A stretch of DNA of 60,826 bases from Streptosporangiaceae bacterium (GCA_025934635.1 JAICWX010000007.1:1-60826); one strand, 5' to 3'. Counted from the first letter of the stretch, positions 35,776 through 44,674 are shown. Made by a program: numbers and translations. Notes: generated by a model not told the origin, from the letters alone.

Positions 35776-37407
35776 CTAAAGGCTGATGCTCAGCACCACG
35801 GCGATCCGCTGGCCGCCCGGGTTCACGGTGAGCTGCCCGTCCAGCGCGATCAGGCTGGTCGAGGTCACGGTGACCGTCACGCTGGCGCCGGCCGCGAGCG
35901 TCCCGGACGAGGGCGTGACGGTCATGCTGCCCGCCAGCGCGCCGCCCGGCGTGACCGAGTAGCTGACCGGGCCGCCCCGGGCGGTGAGGGTGAACTTCGC
36001 GGTCGCGACGCCCTTGACCGATACCAGCCGCAGCGTGCCGGTCGAGAGCGCCAGCGTGCCGGGGGCCGGCGGTGGTGCCGGCGGCGAGGACGAGGGCACG
36101 GTGCCGGTACCGGTGGCGGTGGGGGCCGGGCTGCTGCTGGCGGCGACCGGAGTCGGCGGGACCGGAGACCGCGAGGCACCCGGGGCCGATGGAGCGCCGT
36201 CCGCCGTAGCCGTGGGCGCTAGCCCGCCACCGCCGTTGCCGCCGTTGCCGCCCGCGCTGGCGTTGCCGCCGCCGTTGTTTCCGGTACTGCCGTTATGGCC
36301 GCCGGACGGGCCGCCGGACGGGCCGCCGCGGGCGGGAGTGCCGGAACTTGCGGACACGCCGGGCGCCGGGCCGCCCGCCGCCGAAGCGGGAGGCTGGCCG
36401 GGATGCGACCCGGCGATAATCCCGGCGGCAATGGCCCCGGCCACGATGACGGCGCCCGCGGCGGCCGCCACCGCGGCCTGCGGGTGCTGCCGGACGCGAT
36501 GCCATGGTCCGGCTCCGGGCGGCCTGACCGGCTTCGGGAAACCGTTCGGACCGAACGGGGCCGCCCGGTTCGCCACGCCAAGCCGGCGCGTCAGCCCGGT
36601 CGGCGAGCGGTCGGCCAGTACGTGCAGCAGCTGATCACGGAAACCCGGCGAGAGCGCGGCCGGGAGGGCCGCGATCGGCACGAGCCCGCCGAGCAGCGCC
36701 GGCGTCAGCTCCCGGCGCTTGCGTTCCCCGCAGATATCGCACCGTTCTATATGGCGGCTGATCCGCTTGCGCATCAGCACGGTCAGCCGGCCGTCCCAGC
36801 CCGCCAGCATGGCGTCGAGGTCGACGCAGGCGTCCCGCCCGGTCCGCGCGACGATCAGCGCGCCGAGCGACCGCTCCAGCTGGCCGCGCGCCCGGGACAG
36901 CAGCGCGTGGACGTGGTTGCGCGATACCCCGAGCGCGGCGGCGAGCTCGTCGCCGCCGAGCTCGGCGACCAGGCTCAGCTCGATGACGTCCCGTTCACGC
37001 GGGTTCAGGCCGTCCATCGCGGCCCGGACCAGCTGGCTGAGCTCGGCCTGTTCGGTGGCGGCGCCGAGGTCCGTGCTCGGCGCGGGCACGTCGGCGGCTT
37101 CCTCGAGCCCGGACAGCGCCTTCCCGGCTCGCAGCCGGCGGAAGCACTCGTTGCGCGCGACCGCGTAGAGCCAGGGCCGGAGCCGGGCCGGGTCCCGCAG
37201 GTCCCGCAGCTTGGCCGTCGCGACGAGGAACGTGTCCTGCACCGCGTCGGCGGCGTCGGCCGGCTCCGGCAGCAGCGAACGGCAGTACGAGTAGAGCGGC
37301 GGGGCGTAGCGGTCGTACGCTTCGGCGAGCCCGGCGGGGTCACCAGCCACGATGGCGGCGACAACCTCGGGATCCTCCATGCGGCTTACGCTAGTTCGGT
37401 CCCGCAT
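35776..37407 (-). CDS. ECF sigma factor fused to zinc finger, membrane helix and outer Ig-like domain
   Basis: 543 residues (ATG 37407; ATG 37380 possible). Region 2 spans about 25-95 (DAADAVQDTFLVA, PWLYAVARNECFRRLR) and region 4 about 125-180 (LNPRERDVIELSLVAELGGDELAAALGVSRNHVHALLSRAR). Then comes an anti-sigma-type zinc motif H219-x3-C223-x2-C226, a membrane helix (311-333), a 100-residue Gly/Ser/Thr/Pro linker, and an outer Ig/BACON-like domain (about 445-543, TARGGPVSYSV, PSSGTLAAGASVTVTV). So the sigma factor, its inhibitor-like finger and a cell-surface part are one chain. ECF groups with such C-terminal fusions are known in actinobacteria. How the sigma part would be released is not visible. 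Confidence 0.88.
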   Translation of the reverse strand: MRDRTSVSRMEDPEVVAAIVAGDPAGLAEAYDRYAPPLYSYCRSLLPEPADAADAVQDTFLVATAKLRDLRDPARLRPWLYAVARNECFRRLRAGKALSGLEEAADVPAPSTDLGAATEQAELSQLVRAAMDGLNPRERDVIELSLVAELGGDELAAALGVSRNHVHALLSRARGQLERSLGALIVARTGRDACVDLDAMLAGWDGRLTVLMRKRISRHIERCDICGERKRRELTPALLGGLVPIAALPAALSPGFRDQLLHVLADRSPTGLTRRLGVANRAAPFGPNGFPKPVRPPGAGPWHRVRQHPQAAVAAAAGAVIVAGAIAAGIIAGSHPGQPPASAAGGPAPGVSASSGTPARGGPSGGPSGGHNGSTGNNGGGNASAGGNGGNGGGGLAPTATADGAPSAPGASRSPVPPTPVAASSSPAPTATGTGTVPSSSPPAPPPAPGTLALSTGTLRLVSVKGVATAKFTLTARGGPVSYSVTPGGALAGSMTVTPSSGTLAAGASVTVTVTSTSLIALDGQLTVNPGGQRIAVVLSISL

Positions 37408-37497
37408 TCAGATCAGTCGGAACACGACATCCTGATAGTCGAAAATGAGCAACAAGTCGGTATCGGTGACGCTACTACCTGGTAAGACTGGCCTTCT

Positions 37498-37893
37498 GTG
37501 GCTCATGAGACCGCAGTGACCGACGTTGCAAGTGGCCTCGGATCAGCTAGGACCAGCGCCGTGTCCAGGGCGGCGGCTCTCGTTCGCCGTGATGATGGCA
37601 GGGCCGATTACCGGGACGGAAGGAATGCGGGAATGGGCACATTCCTGTTCCTGACCCGGTCTTCCCAGGCGCCCGAGTTGATCGTGCCCGCGGTCGTCGG
37701 CCGCGCGGGGAACGGGCCGCGGCACGTGTTCGCCATCATTGTCGATGATGTCGACGCCGTGTGCGCCGAGCTCACCGGGAAGGGCGTCACGCTGCTCAAC
37801 GGCCCCGAGGATCGTTCCTGGGGGATGCGGACGGCCAACTTCACCGACCCCGACGGTTACGTCTGGGAGATCGCCACCCAGCTGCCTGCCTGA
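37498..37893 (+). pseudogene. Remnant of a VOC (glyoxalase/bleomycin-resistance) protein
   Basis: The C-terminal half is a clear VOC beta-alpha-beta module: GPRHVFAIIVDDVDAVCAELTGKGVTLLNGPEDR, WGMRTANFTDPDGYVWEIA, including the terminal metal-type glutamate. The first 45 residues from GTG 37498 do not look like the expected first module (no XXXVxDxxxxxxFY segment), and an ATG at 37633 would give only the second half. Either a short divergent member or a decayed gene; I favour decay because the neighbouring phosphotransferase is also broken. Confidence 0.55.
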
Positions 37894-37902
37894 GCGGCGG
37901 GT

Positions 37903-38560
37903 CTAGGCGGCGGCGAGGTCGGCCCAGTCGGCGATGAGGGTGACGATGGGGAGGACGCGGCGGGCGGCGTCGGCGGCGGAACCGTCCTGGCCGTAGGAGG
38001 CCTGGCCGATGTGGTCGCGGGCGGCGCGGCCGGCGATGGCGGGGGCGAACCAGCTGTACTTGGCCGCGCCGCAGGCGGCGACGGTGGCCCGGACCGCGTC
38101 GGGCGAACCGGTCCAGCCGCCGTCGCGCAGGCCGCTGAGGTAGCCGTCGGTCGCGCGGGCGGCGATCTCGGGCAGCAGGGCGACGTCCATCAGGCCGTCG
38201 GCGCAGCTGTCGATGATCAGGTTGGAGAGGTCCTCGCCGACCGCGCCGTCGCCAGTGAACGACCAGTCGAGCAGGACCGACACGCCGTCCCGGTCGATCA
38301 GGTTGGCGGGCCAGCGCCTCGCGCCGCCAGTAGTTCCAGTGGTGCGGCTCGTCACTGGTCGGGAAGGACCGGGCCGGATCGGGCTCGGCCGGCAGCCGGG
38401 CCACCTTGAGGATGGCCGAGCCGACCGGGCCGCGCACCCGCCAGATGCCGCCGGTGGCGGCGTTGCCCAGCCCGTGCCGCAGCGGCTCGGCGGCCAGCAC
38501 GGCGTCGCCGACCGCGCGGGGCGGCCGCGCGATATCGAACGGGTATCGCGCGGCCGTCAC
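37903..38560 (-). pseudogene. Aminoglycoside-phosphotransferase-like kinase gene with internal deletion
   Basis: The N-terminal part (GTG 38560, reading RYPFDIARPPRAV, GNAATGGIWRVRG, AILKVARLP with the ATP-site lysine, HHWNYWRREALA) is followed directly, in another frame, by the C-terminal part (WPANLIDRDG, VLLDWSFTGDGAVGEDLSNLI). The stretch normally between them, including the HxD catalytic loop just before the WPANLI asparagine, is missing. The two halves meet at 38309-38314 on GGCCAG (CTGGCC on the coding strand), which both intact ends would contain: a microhomology deletion of perhaps 0.4-0.5 kb plus a frameshift. One base separates its start from the RDD gene stop. Confidence 0.75.
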
Positions 38561-38561
38561 G

Positions 38562-39287
38562 TCAGCCCTGGTTGGCCAGGGTCTTGTTCGGGTCGTAGAG
38601 GACGACCGTGCCGGCCACGTGATCGTGCAGCGACTTGCGGTCCTTGCTCGAGACGAACATCACGAACGAGGTGAGCTCGGTGATGATGCTCAAGATGCCC
38701 TCGGCGATACGGCCGACGATCTCCCGCAGGGCCATGTGCCAGAATCCGGCCACCCGGTTCGTCTCCGGGCGCCAGACCCGCATGCCGAGAACCTGCAGCG
38801 CCGGAGTCTGCCCGTTGCCCCAGGCGATGAGGCCCCAGATGATGTAGCCGATGCCAAGCGTCACGATCGCGAGCGGGATGGCCAGGAAGTACGCGCCGAT
38901 GCGGCGGCCGACGCTGGCCAGCTCGGTGCCGTCGGGCAGCAGCAGCCCGGATTCCTGGTCTACGTGCATGCCCTGCGGGACGCCCGGCATCGGGTACTGG
39001 CCGTAACCCTGAGCCACGGCGGGCGCGGCGGTGAAGCTGGGAGCTGGCGGCAGCTGGCCATATGCCTCGCCGGGCTGGCCGTAACCCTGCTCCTGACCAG
39101 GCTGGTTGTACCCCTGGCCCGGCGGCGGCTGACCGTACCCCTGATTGGGCGGCGGCTGGCCATAGCCCTGGCCCGGCGGCGGCTGGTTGTACCCCTGGCC
39201 GGGCGGCGGCTGGTTGTGTCCCCGGCCGGGCGGCGGCTGGACGGCTTCCTGACCCGCTCCCCCGGTGTATGGATCGGGAAATGTCAC
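38562..39287 (-). CDS. RDD-family membrane protein with Pro/Gln/Gly/Tyr-rich N-terminus
   Basis: 241 residues from GTG 39287 (AGCGAG upstream). Residues 1-110 are repeats of the QPPPGQGY(N/G) kind, about six copies, followed by LPDGTELASVGRRIGAYFLAIPLAIVTLGIGYIIWGLIAW. The RDD domain has its three hallmark residues in SVGRRIGAYF, and the segment QVLGMRVWRPETN...REIVGRI, then KDRKSLHDHVAGTVVL. RDD proteins are small multi-helix proteins of unclear function, some linked to ion transport. It is transcribed ahead of the broken phosphotransferase gene. Confidence 0.88.
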   Translation of the reverse strand: MTFPDPYTGGAGQEAVQPPPGRGHNQPPPGQGYNQPPPGQGYGQPPPNQGYGQPPPGQGYNQPGQEQGYGQPGEAYGQLPPAPSFTAAPAVAQGYGQYPMPGVPQGMHVDQESGLLLPDGTELASVGRRIGAYFLAIPLAIVTLGIGYIIWGLIAWGNGQTPALQVLGMRVWRPETNRVAGFWHMALREIVGRIAEGILSIITELTSFVMFVSSKDRKSLHDHVAGTVVLYDPNKTLANQG

Positions 39288-39447
39288 AGTAATCTCGCTC
39301 TCTATCAGTAGATGCTGCAAGCCGGACTCTACGACAGGCCTGCGAACGGACAGTAGAACCGAAAACCAATCGTGCATCAACCGTTACTAAGCGCACCTGA
39401 CCTGGCCGACGGCACCGCGCCGCCCGTGGCAGGCGATACTGGGACAG

Positions 39448-40182
39448 ATGAGCTCGATCATGGGCAGCCATTCCCCGGCCGTGTCGGCGCACGGCCCGCG
39501 GGCCGGAACCATTGCTGCTTATGTGCACGCATTGAGAACGGGCGCGGAATACATCGAGTTCGATATCCGGCGAACTGCGGACGGGGAACTTACCGCTTTT
39601 CATGACGCCTGCACGCGCCAGGGCGACGCGCTGTCCGCGATCAGCTACGCCCGGCTGTGCGACGCGGCCGGCTATGAGATACCGCGGGCAGCTGACGTGA
39701 TGGCGCTGATCGCCGGGAAGGCCCTCGGCCACCTGGACCTCAAGGACACCGGCGGCGAGGAGCGCGTCGTCGACCTGGCCCTGGACCTGCTCGGCGCGGG
39801 CCGCTTCGTGGTGACCACGCTGGAAGACGAGTCGGTGGCCGCGGTCAAGGCGCGGTTCCCCGAGGTACCCGCCGCCCTGTCTCTGGGCCGCGACCTGGCC
39901 GAGGTGCCGCGGGCCCGGTGGGCGGCGACCCGGTTCGGCGAGCTCCGGCCGCTGCGGCGGCTGCGGGCCTGCCGGGCCGACTGGGTGGCGCTGAACCACC
40001 GGCTGGCCGGGGCCGGGGTGCTGGCCCAGTGCCACCGGGCCGGCCTCAAGACCATGATCTGGACCGTGGACGAGGACGCCGGGATACGGCGCTGGCTCAC
40101 CGATCCGCGGGTTACCGTGCTGATCACCAACCGGCCCGCCGACGCGGTGGCCCTGCGCGCCTCGCTCGCGCCGCCGGCTTAG
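39448..40182 (+). CDS. Glycerophosphodiester phosphodiesterase-like protein
   Basis: 244 residues. The GDPD TIM barrel is evident: EYIEFDIRRTADGELTAFHD carries the ExD metal ligands and the second catalytic histidine, LGHLDLKD a further strand ligand, TTLEDESVAAVKARFP, and TMIWTVDEDAGIRRWL...VTVLITNRPADAV at the end. The first motif, normally HRG...PENT, reads AHGPRAGTIAAY, so the arginine is displaced and the PENT part is absent. Activity is therefore uncertain. No signal peptide. It ends tail-to-tail with the GH51-like gene, overlapping by four bases. Confidence 0.8.
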   Translation: MSSIMGSHSPAVSAHGPRAGTIAAYVHALRTGAEYIEFDIRRTADGELTAFHDACTRQGDALSAISYARLCDAAGYEIPRAADVMALIAGKALGHLDLKDTGGEERVVDLALDLLGAGRFVVTTLEDESVAAVKARFPEVPAALSLGRDLAEVPRARWAATRFGELRPLRRLRACRADWVALNHRLAGAGVLAQCHRAGLKTMIWTVDEDAGIRRWLTDPRVTVLITNRPADAVALRASLAPPA

Positions 40183-41339
40183 GCGAGGGGCAGCTCGAGG
40201 AGCGTGAACGAGCCCGGGGCGAACGTGACGTCGAGGTGGCCGCCGGACGCCTCGTGCTTGGTCGTGCGGACGGTCACCTCATCGGTCCCGGTGACCTCGT
40301 GCGCGGTCATCACCCCGGTGGCCCGCGCGTCGTGCAGCGCGATGCGGGTCGGGTGGGCCCGGCGCGGATCCCGGTTGACCACCGAGACCGTGAGCCGGCT
40401 GCGCGCGGGGTCGGCGGTGGCGGCGACGTCGAGGAGCTGGAACTGGCCGAGATCCGCCACCCGGTACGGCTCGCCGGGCCGGTCCCGGTGCGCATGCGTG
40501 CCCGAGGATGTGCTGGTATCCACCGCGACCGGCAGGCAGGCCGCGGCCATCAGCTGGAACGGGTAGTAAATGCCCTGGGTCAGGACGCCGTCCGGGGAGG
40601 CGCCGACGGGCGCCGTCAGGGCCAGGTGGGCCATCCGCACCGTCCAGGACTGGCGCACGAACACGTTCAGGTAGGTCGCGGCGGCCAGCGTGTCGGCCAG
40701 GGCCTGGCCGGCGCCGGACCTGATGCCCCACTCGTCGCAGGCGACGTAGATCTCGCGCTCGATCTGCTGCACGTAGCGAGCCCGGTCGATCAGGGCGCCC
40801 GCGACGGACAGGGCGCGTTCGGCGTAGTGCGGCGCGAGGACATGGGACCAGTAGTCGGCCGAGCCGGTGTAGAAGTGAATGCCGTGCAGGTCGACGTACG
40901 GCGCGAGGCCGTCGATGACGTCGCGGTCCCAGTCGTCCAGGCCGGTCCGGCCGCAGCTGATCAGCCGCAGTCCCGGATCGATCCGGCGGAGCGCCCGGGC
41001 CCAGCGCCGGGCCTGCGCGACGTACTCCGCCGCGGTGCGGCGGCCGTCGTGCATGTCCCGGCCGAGGGCCCAGTACCTGACGCCGTAGGTGCCGTGGCAG
41101 TACTCGACCCAGTCCAGTGCCTCGTCCAGGGTGCCGGTGGTCATATCGAGGCAGAGCACCGGCTCGGCCTCGCCGCACCACGGCTTGTCCGGGCGGCTGA
41201 CCCAGCGCATGGTAGTCGCGCCGAGATCGCGGACCGCGGCCCGCAGGTCGCCGTCGGGACAGGCGCCGGCCATGCTCCCGAAAATTCCCGGGTCGACCAG
41301 GCCGGTGGGCCGTTCGGTCAGCACGTCGATCCGAGCCAA
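40179..41339 (-). CDS. GH51 alpha-L-arabinofuranosidase-like protein, probably inactive
   Basis: 386 residues, about 100 shorter than usual for GH51. Family landmarks are clear: MTTGTLDEALDWVEYCHGTYGVRYWALG, LISCGRTGLDDWDRDVIDGLAPYVDLHGIHFYTGSADYW, the nucleophile glutamate in VACDEWG, and TYLNVFVRQSWTVRMAHLA. The N-terminal segment holding the GG(N)FVSGYHW-like region is lost, and the acid/base glutamate in GNEM is replaced (GRDM; Asp codon at 41055-41057, Arg at 41058-41060). DEWN has become DEWG. Together this suggests a non-catalytic sugar-binding relic or a decaying gene, though the frame is fully open. Confidence 0.8.
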   Translation of the reverse strand: MARIDVLTERPTGLVDPGIFGSMAGACPDGDLRAAVRDLGATTMRWVSRPDKPWCGEAEPVLCLDMTTGTLDEALDWVEYCHGTYGVRYWALGRDMHDGRRTAAEYVAQARRWARALRRIDPGLRLISCGRTGLDDWDRDVIDGLAPYVDLHGIHFYTGSADYWSHVLAPHYAERALSVAGALIDRARYVQQIEREIYVACDEWGIRSGAGQALADTLAAATYLNVFVRQSWTVRMAHLALTAPVGASPDGVLTQGIYYPFQLMAAACLPVAVDTSTSSGTHAHRDRPGEPYRVADLGQFQLLDVAATADPARSRLTVSVVNRDPRRAHPTRIALHDARATGVMTAHEVTGTDEVTVRTTKHEASGGHLDVTFAPGSFTLLELPLA

Positions 41340-41409
41340 AGTCCGCTCCCTTCCGCCAGAATAGATGTGCTACCCACCACCGGCCGGATAAACGGAGCGG
41401 GCTGATCGC

Positions 41410-42393
41410 ATGCGCGCAGCGGGAGTGACCAGGATCGGGGCGGCGGTCGGGCTGCTCGAGCTACCGGAGCCGGCGCGGCCGCAGGCCGGCCAGGTGCTGA
41501 TCGAGGCGCGGGCCTGCGGGGTCGGCAACTGGGACGAGATCGTGCGCACCGGCGGCTGGGACACCGGGGCCCGGCCGCCGATGGCGCTCGGCGTCGAGGC
41601 GGCCGGGCTGGTCACCGCGGTCGGGGCCGGCGTCGGTCAGCTGCGGCCCGGCGACGCGGTGACCACGCACGCCATCCCGGCGGGTACCTGGGCGGAGCGC
41701 TTCATCGCGGCCGCCGACCAGGTCAGCCGGGTCCCGGCCGGCGTCCCGATGGCCGCGGCGGCCGCGCTCCCGGTTCCGGCCCTCACCGCTGACCAGGCAC
41801 TGGCCGCGGTGGCGGTCGAGCCGGGTGAGACGGTTCTGGTCCACGGCGCGGGCGGGGTCACCGGCGGGCTGATAGTCCAGCTGGCCGCCCGCCTGGGCGC
41901 CCGGGTGATCGCGACGGCCAGCGGGGCCAGCGCCGCCCGGGCCCGCGCCATGGGCGCGGCCGAGGTGCTCGACTACCGCGAACCCGGCTGGCCGGAACGG
42001 GCCCGCGGGCTGGCCGGGGCGGGGGCGGGGGTCGACGCGGCGCTCAACGCGGCCCGGGCGGGGGCGGCCGACGCGGTGCGCGCCGTCCGCGACGGCGGCA
42101 GGCTCGCGACCATCACGTCGGACTTGCCGCCCGCCGGGCGCGGCATCGCGCTGGCCGGCATCGTGGTCGAGCCGGACGGCGCCCGGCTCGGGCGGCTGGT
42201 CGCGCTCCTGGCCCAGGGCGCGATCACGGTGACGACGCTGCCCGGCTTCGGGTTCGAGGGCGCCGCCGCGGCGCTGGCCCAGGTCCGGCGGGGCACGCAC
42301 GGAGCGGCGGTCGTCCTCGATCCGGCCCTCGATCCAGGCAGCTCCGATCCAGCCAGCTCCGATCCAGGCAGCGAGGGCGCCCGCGCCGGGTGA
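41410..42393 (+). CDS. Medium-chain dehydrogenase/quinone-oxidoreductase family protein
   Basis: 327 residues. GroES-like N-terminal half (ARACGVGNWDEIVRTGGW, LGVEAAGLVTAVGAGV, RPGDAVTTH) and a Rossmann half with VLVHGAGGVTGGLIVQLAARLGARVIATAS. The structural and catalytic zinc cysteine sets are absent, as in zeta-crystallin-type NADPH quinone reductases. The last 25 residues contain short repeats (DPGSSDPASSDPGS) from an 18-base partly repeated unit. Monocistronic, divergent from the GH51-like gene. Substrate unknown. Confidence 0.88.
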   Translation: MRAAGVTRIGAAVGLLELPEPARPQAGQVLIEARACGVGNWDEIVRTGGWDTGARPPMALGVEAAGLVTAVGAGVGQLRPGDAVTTHAIPAGTWAERFIAAADQVSRVPAGVPMAAAAALPVPALTADQALAAVAVEPGETVLVHGAGGVTGGLIVQLAARLGARVIATASGASAARARAMGAAEVLDYREPGWPERARGLAGAGAGVDAALNAARAGAADAVRAVRDGGRLATITSDLPPAGRGIALAGIVVEPDGARLGRLVALLAQGAITVTTLPGFGFEGAAAALAQVRRGTHGAAVVLDPALDPGSSDPASSDPGSEGARAG

Positions 42394-42436
42394 TGGCGGC
42401 GGGCCGGCCGGGGGGCGGGCACGGAACTCGTTCGGC

Positions 42437-44560
42437 TTAATGGTTTTGGAGCAGGCCGAGCGGGGCGGGTGCGCCGAACTGGACGGTCAGCACCGACCCG
42501 GCCAGGCCCGCGTAGGCGGGCAGGTAGGGCGAGCGCTGGGCCCGGAGGAAGGCCAGCATCCCGTGCGCGGTGCCGGCGGGCGCGGTCAGCTCGGCGGTGC
42601 GCAGCGGCAAGCCGGGGTTGCCCCCTGGACCGGGCGTGCCGAAGCCGGTGACCTGGACCGGCTGGCTCGCGGCGAGCGCGGCCAGGGTGATCAGCAGGCG
42701 CGCGTCGACCTGGCCGTCCGCGAGCGCGGCGCGGGCGGCGGGCGAGGCCGTCAGCCGCGGATCGCGCAGCAGCTGGAGGCCGGCCGCCCGGCGGGCCTGC
42801 CGGTCGGCGGCGAGCGCCCGGCGGTAGGCGGCGGACCCGCCCGGCGCGACGATGCGGACGTCGATCCGGGCCGGGCCGGTGCCGAAGCTGGCCAGCACCG
42901 CGGGTGCGTACACGGCGGCCAGGCGGCTGCCGAACAAGTGACGGACCGCGGCCGTCCCGAGCACGACGTCGGAGCCGAGCGGGTCGCCGGCGCCCGGGCC
43001 GAGCGCCAGCAGGTTCCCGGCGGGGACGCCGCGCTGGACCAGCGCGGCGCACATGGCCGGGTCGCAGGCGATGATGGCCGCCCCGCTGACCTGGCGAGCC
43101 ACCCAGGCGGCGGCCTCGTCCCTGACCGCGGTGGCGCTGTCCACGGGGGCACTGTTGACCAGGGCACCGCTGGCCGGGGCCGGCCCGTCGGCGGCGGCCA
43201 GGTGCGGCGCGGACAGGGCGTGGCCGGCCTCGACGGCCAGCACGACCGACAGGGCCGCGAGCGCGCCCGCCCCGGCCATCCGCAGCCGCCGGGCCGGGCG
43301 GGCGGCCGGCGGCGGCGGCTCGCGGGCGAGCTCGGCCGCGCGGCGCTGGGGGTCGGCGGCCTCGAGCTCGCCGCGCTGGCCCGGGCGGGACAGCCAGTTG
43401 GCGGCGGCCTGCCGGTGGGCGGCTGCCAGCTGGCCGCCGAGGCCGGCCGCGGCCAGCCTGCGGTGCAGCTCGCCAGCCGTCCAGCGATGCACGGCCAGTT
43501 CGCGGCCGGAGGCGATGGTGAGCAGGCCGGCCGCCTCGCATTCGGCGATGTGACCGGGCCGCGCGGCCAGCAGCCCGGCGGCCACCGGGCCGCGGAAGGC
43601 AGCCGCGCGCACCAGCAGCGACCTGGCGCCGGCGCCGAGCCGGTCGAACAGCTCGCCGAACATCACCTCGCCGGCCGCCGACGCGACGAGCTCGGCGGCG
43701 GCCTCGGGCAGCTCGGTGGGTTCGGTCCGCGGCAGGCCGGCCGCGGTGACCGGGACGCCGGCCGGCGTGGCCTTGAGCGCGGCCCTGATCGCGCTCTCCA
43801 GGCGGCCGGCCAGCTCGGGGTAGCGCTCGCCGCGCGCCAGCAGCCGGTCCAGGTACTCCATGGCCAGCGGGTGACCGGCGGTGAGGCGCCATACCTGGTC
43901 ACGTTCGGCCTCGCTGAGCAGCCGGATCGCGGGTAGCGCGGTGGTGAGCTCGGCGGCGCCGGACCGGGTCAGCGGTCCCAGCCGCCGGAAGGCGAGGCGG
44001 GTCGGGCCTGCCTGCTCACTCAGGGCAAACGGGTGCCGGCAGGTGATCAGCAGCTTGCCCTTCCAGGTACCGAGCAGGGCGGCCAGGTCCGGGTCCGGGA
44101 CGGTCCACCGGCCGGACTGCAGCGCCAGGTTGTCGTCGAAGTTCTCCAGGACGATGAAGTCCGCCTCGGCCGGGCCGGCCGCGAAGACCGACGCCGACAG
44201 CTCGCCGCCGATGACGCTGATGACCCGGCTGGCCTGGAGCCGCCCGACCCGCGCGGTGATCTGGGCGGCGAGCGTCGACTTGCCGATGCCACCCATGCCG
44301 TAGACGACGAGGCCGCCGCTGCCCGGGCCGCTGAGGTCGGCGGCCCACCGGCGGCGTTCGGCGGAGCGGATCGACAGGGAGGTACGGGGGCGGGGCCGCA
44401 GCTCCGACGTCCGGGCGTGGCGGGCGGCGTGGCGGACCCGGATCGGGCGCCCGCCGTCAGGGCCGGGATCGCTGGCCGGTTCGGGTTCCCGGGCCGCCGG
44501 TATCGCGGGCGGCCGGCCGGAGTGCCGGGAGGAAGAGCTGGCCGGGACTAACCTCACCAC
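42437..44560 (-). CDS. STAND (NB-ARC-like) NTPase with one membrane helix and an outer domain
   Basis: 707 residues from GTG 44560, seven bases after AGGGG (the frame is open upstream to TTG 44596). The P-loop is VYGMGGIGKSTLA (about 88-97), Walker B FIVLENFDDN (about 135-144), and sensor strand LLITCRHPF, all typical of NB-ARC/STAND ATPases. A winged-helix-like region (GARSLLVRAAAFRGPV...AAGLLTI) follows. Near 425-445 a membrane helix (MAGAGALAALSVVLAVEAGHAL) leads to a 260-residue outer domain with IIACDPAMCAALVQRGV, DPLGSDVVLGTAAVRHLFGSRLAAVYAP and ARIDVRIVAP. I do not know a name for the outer domain. STAND proteins are switches that oligomerise on ligand binding; here the input appears to be outside the cell. 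Confidence 0.85.
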   Translation of the reverse strand: MVRLVPASSSSRHSGRPPAIPAAREPEPASDPGPDGGRPIRVRHAARHARTSELRPRPRTSLSIRSAERRRWAADLSGPGSGGLVVYGMGGIGKSTLAAQITARVGRLQASRVISVIGGELSASVFAAGPAEADFIVLENFDDNLALQSGRWTVPDPDLAALLGTWKGKLLITCRHPFALSEQAGPTRLAFRRLGPLTRSGAAELTTALPAIRLLSEAERDQVWRLTAGHPLAMEYLDRLLARGERYPELAGRLESAIRAALKATPAGVPVTAAGLPRTEPTELPEAAAELVASAAGEVMFGELFDRLGAGARSLLVRAAAFRGPVAAGLLAARPGHIAECEAAGLLTIASGRELAVHRWTAGELHRRLAAAGLGGQLAAAHRQAAANWLSRPGQRGELEAADPQRRAAELAREPPPPAARPARRLRMAGAGALAALSVVLAVEAGHALSAPHLAAADGPAPASGALVNSAPVDSATAVRDEAAAWVARQVSGAAIIACDPAMCAALVQRGVPAGNLLALGPGAGDPLGSDVVLGTAAVRHLFGSRLAAVYAPAVLASFGTGPARIDVRIVAPGGSAAYRRALAADRQARRAAGLQLLRDPRLTASPAARAALADGQVDARLLITLAALAASQPVQVTGFGTPGPGGNPGLPLRTAELTAPAGTAHGMLAFLRAQRSPYLPAYAGLAGSVLTVQFGAPAPLGLLQNH

Positions 44561-44674
44561 TATCGCACCCCTTCCGTATTCGGGCAGACGGGGCAAGTTG
44601 CCATGACTCCGTTATATAGCACTCTGAGCGATGGAGTCGAAGCTTTGAGTAATTTACTGCAGGTCACGGCATTA

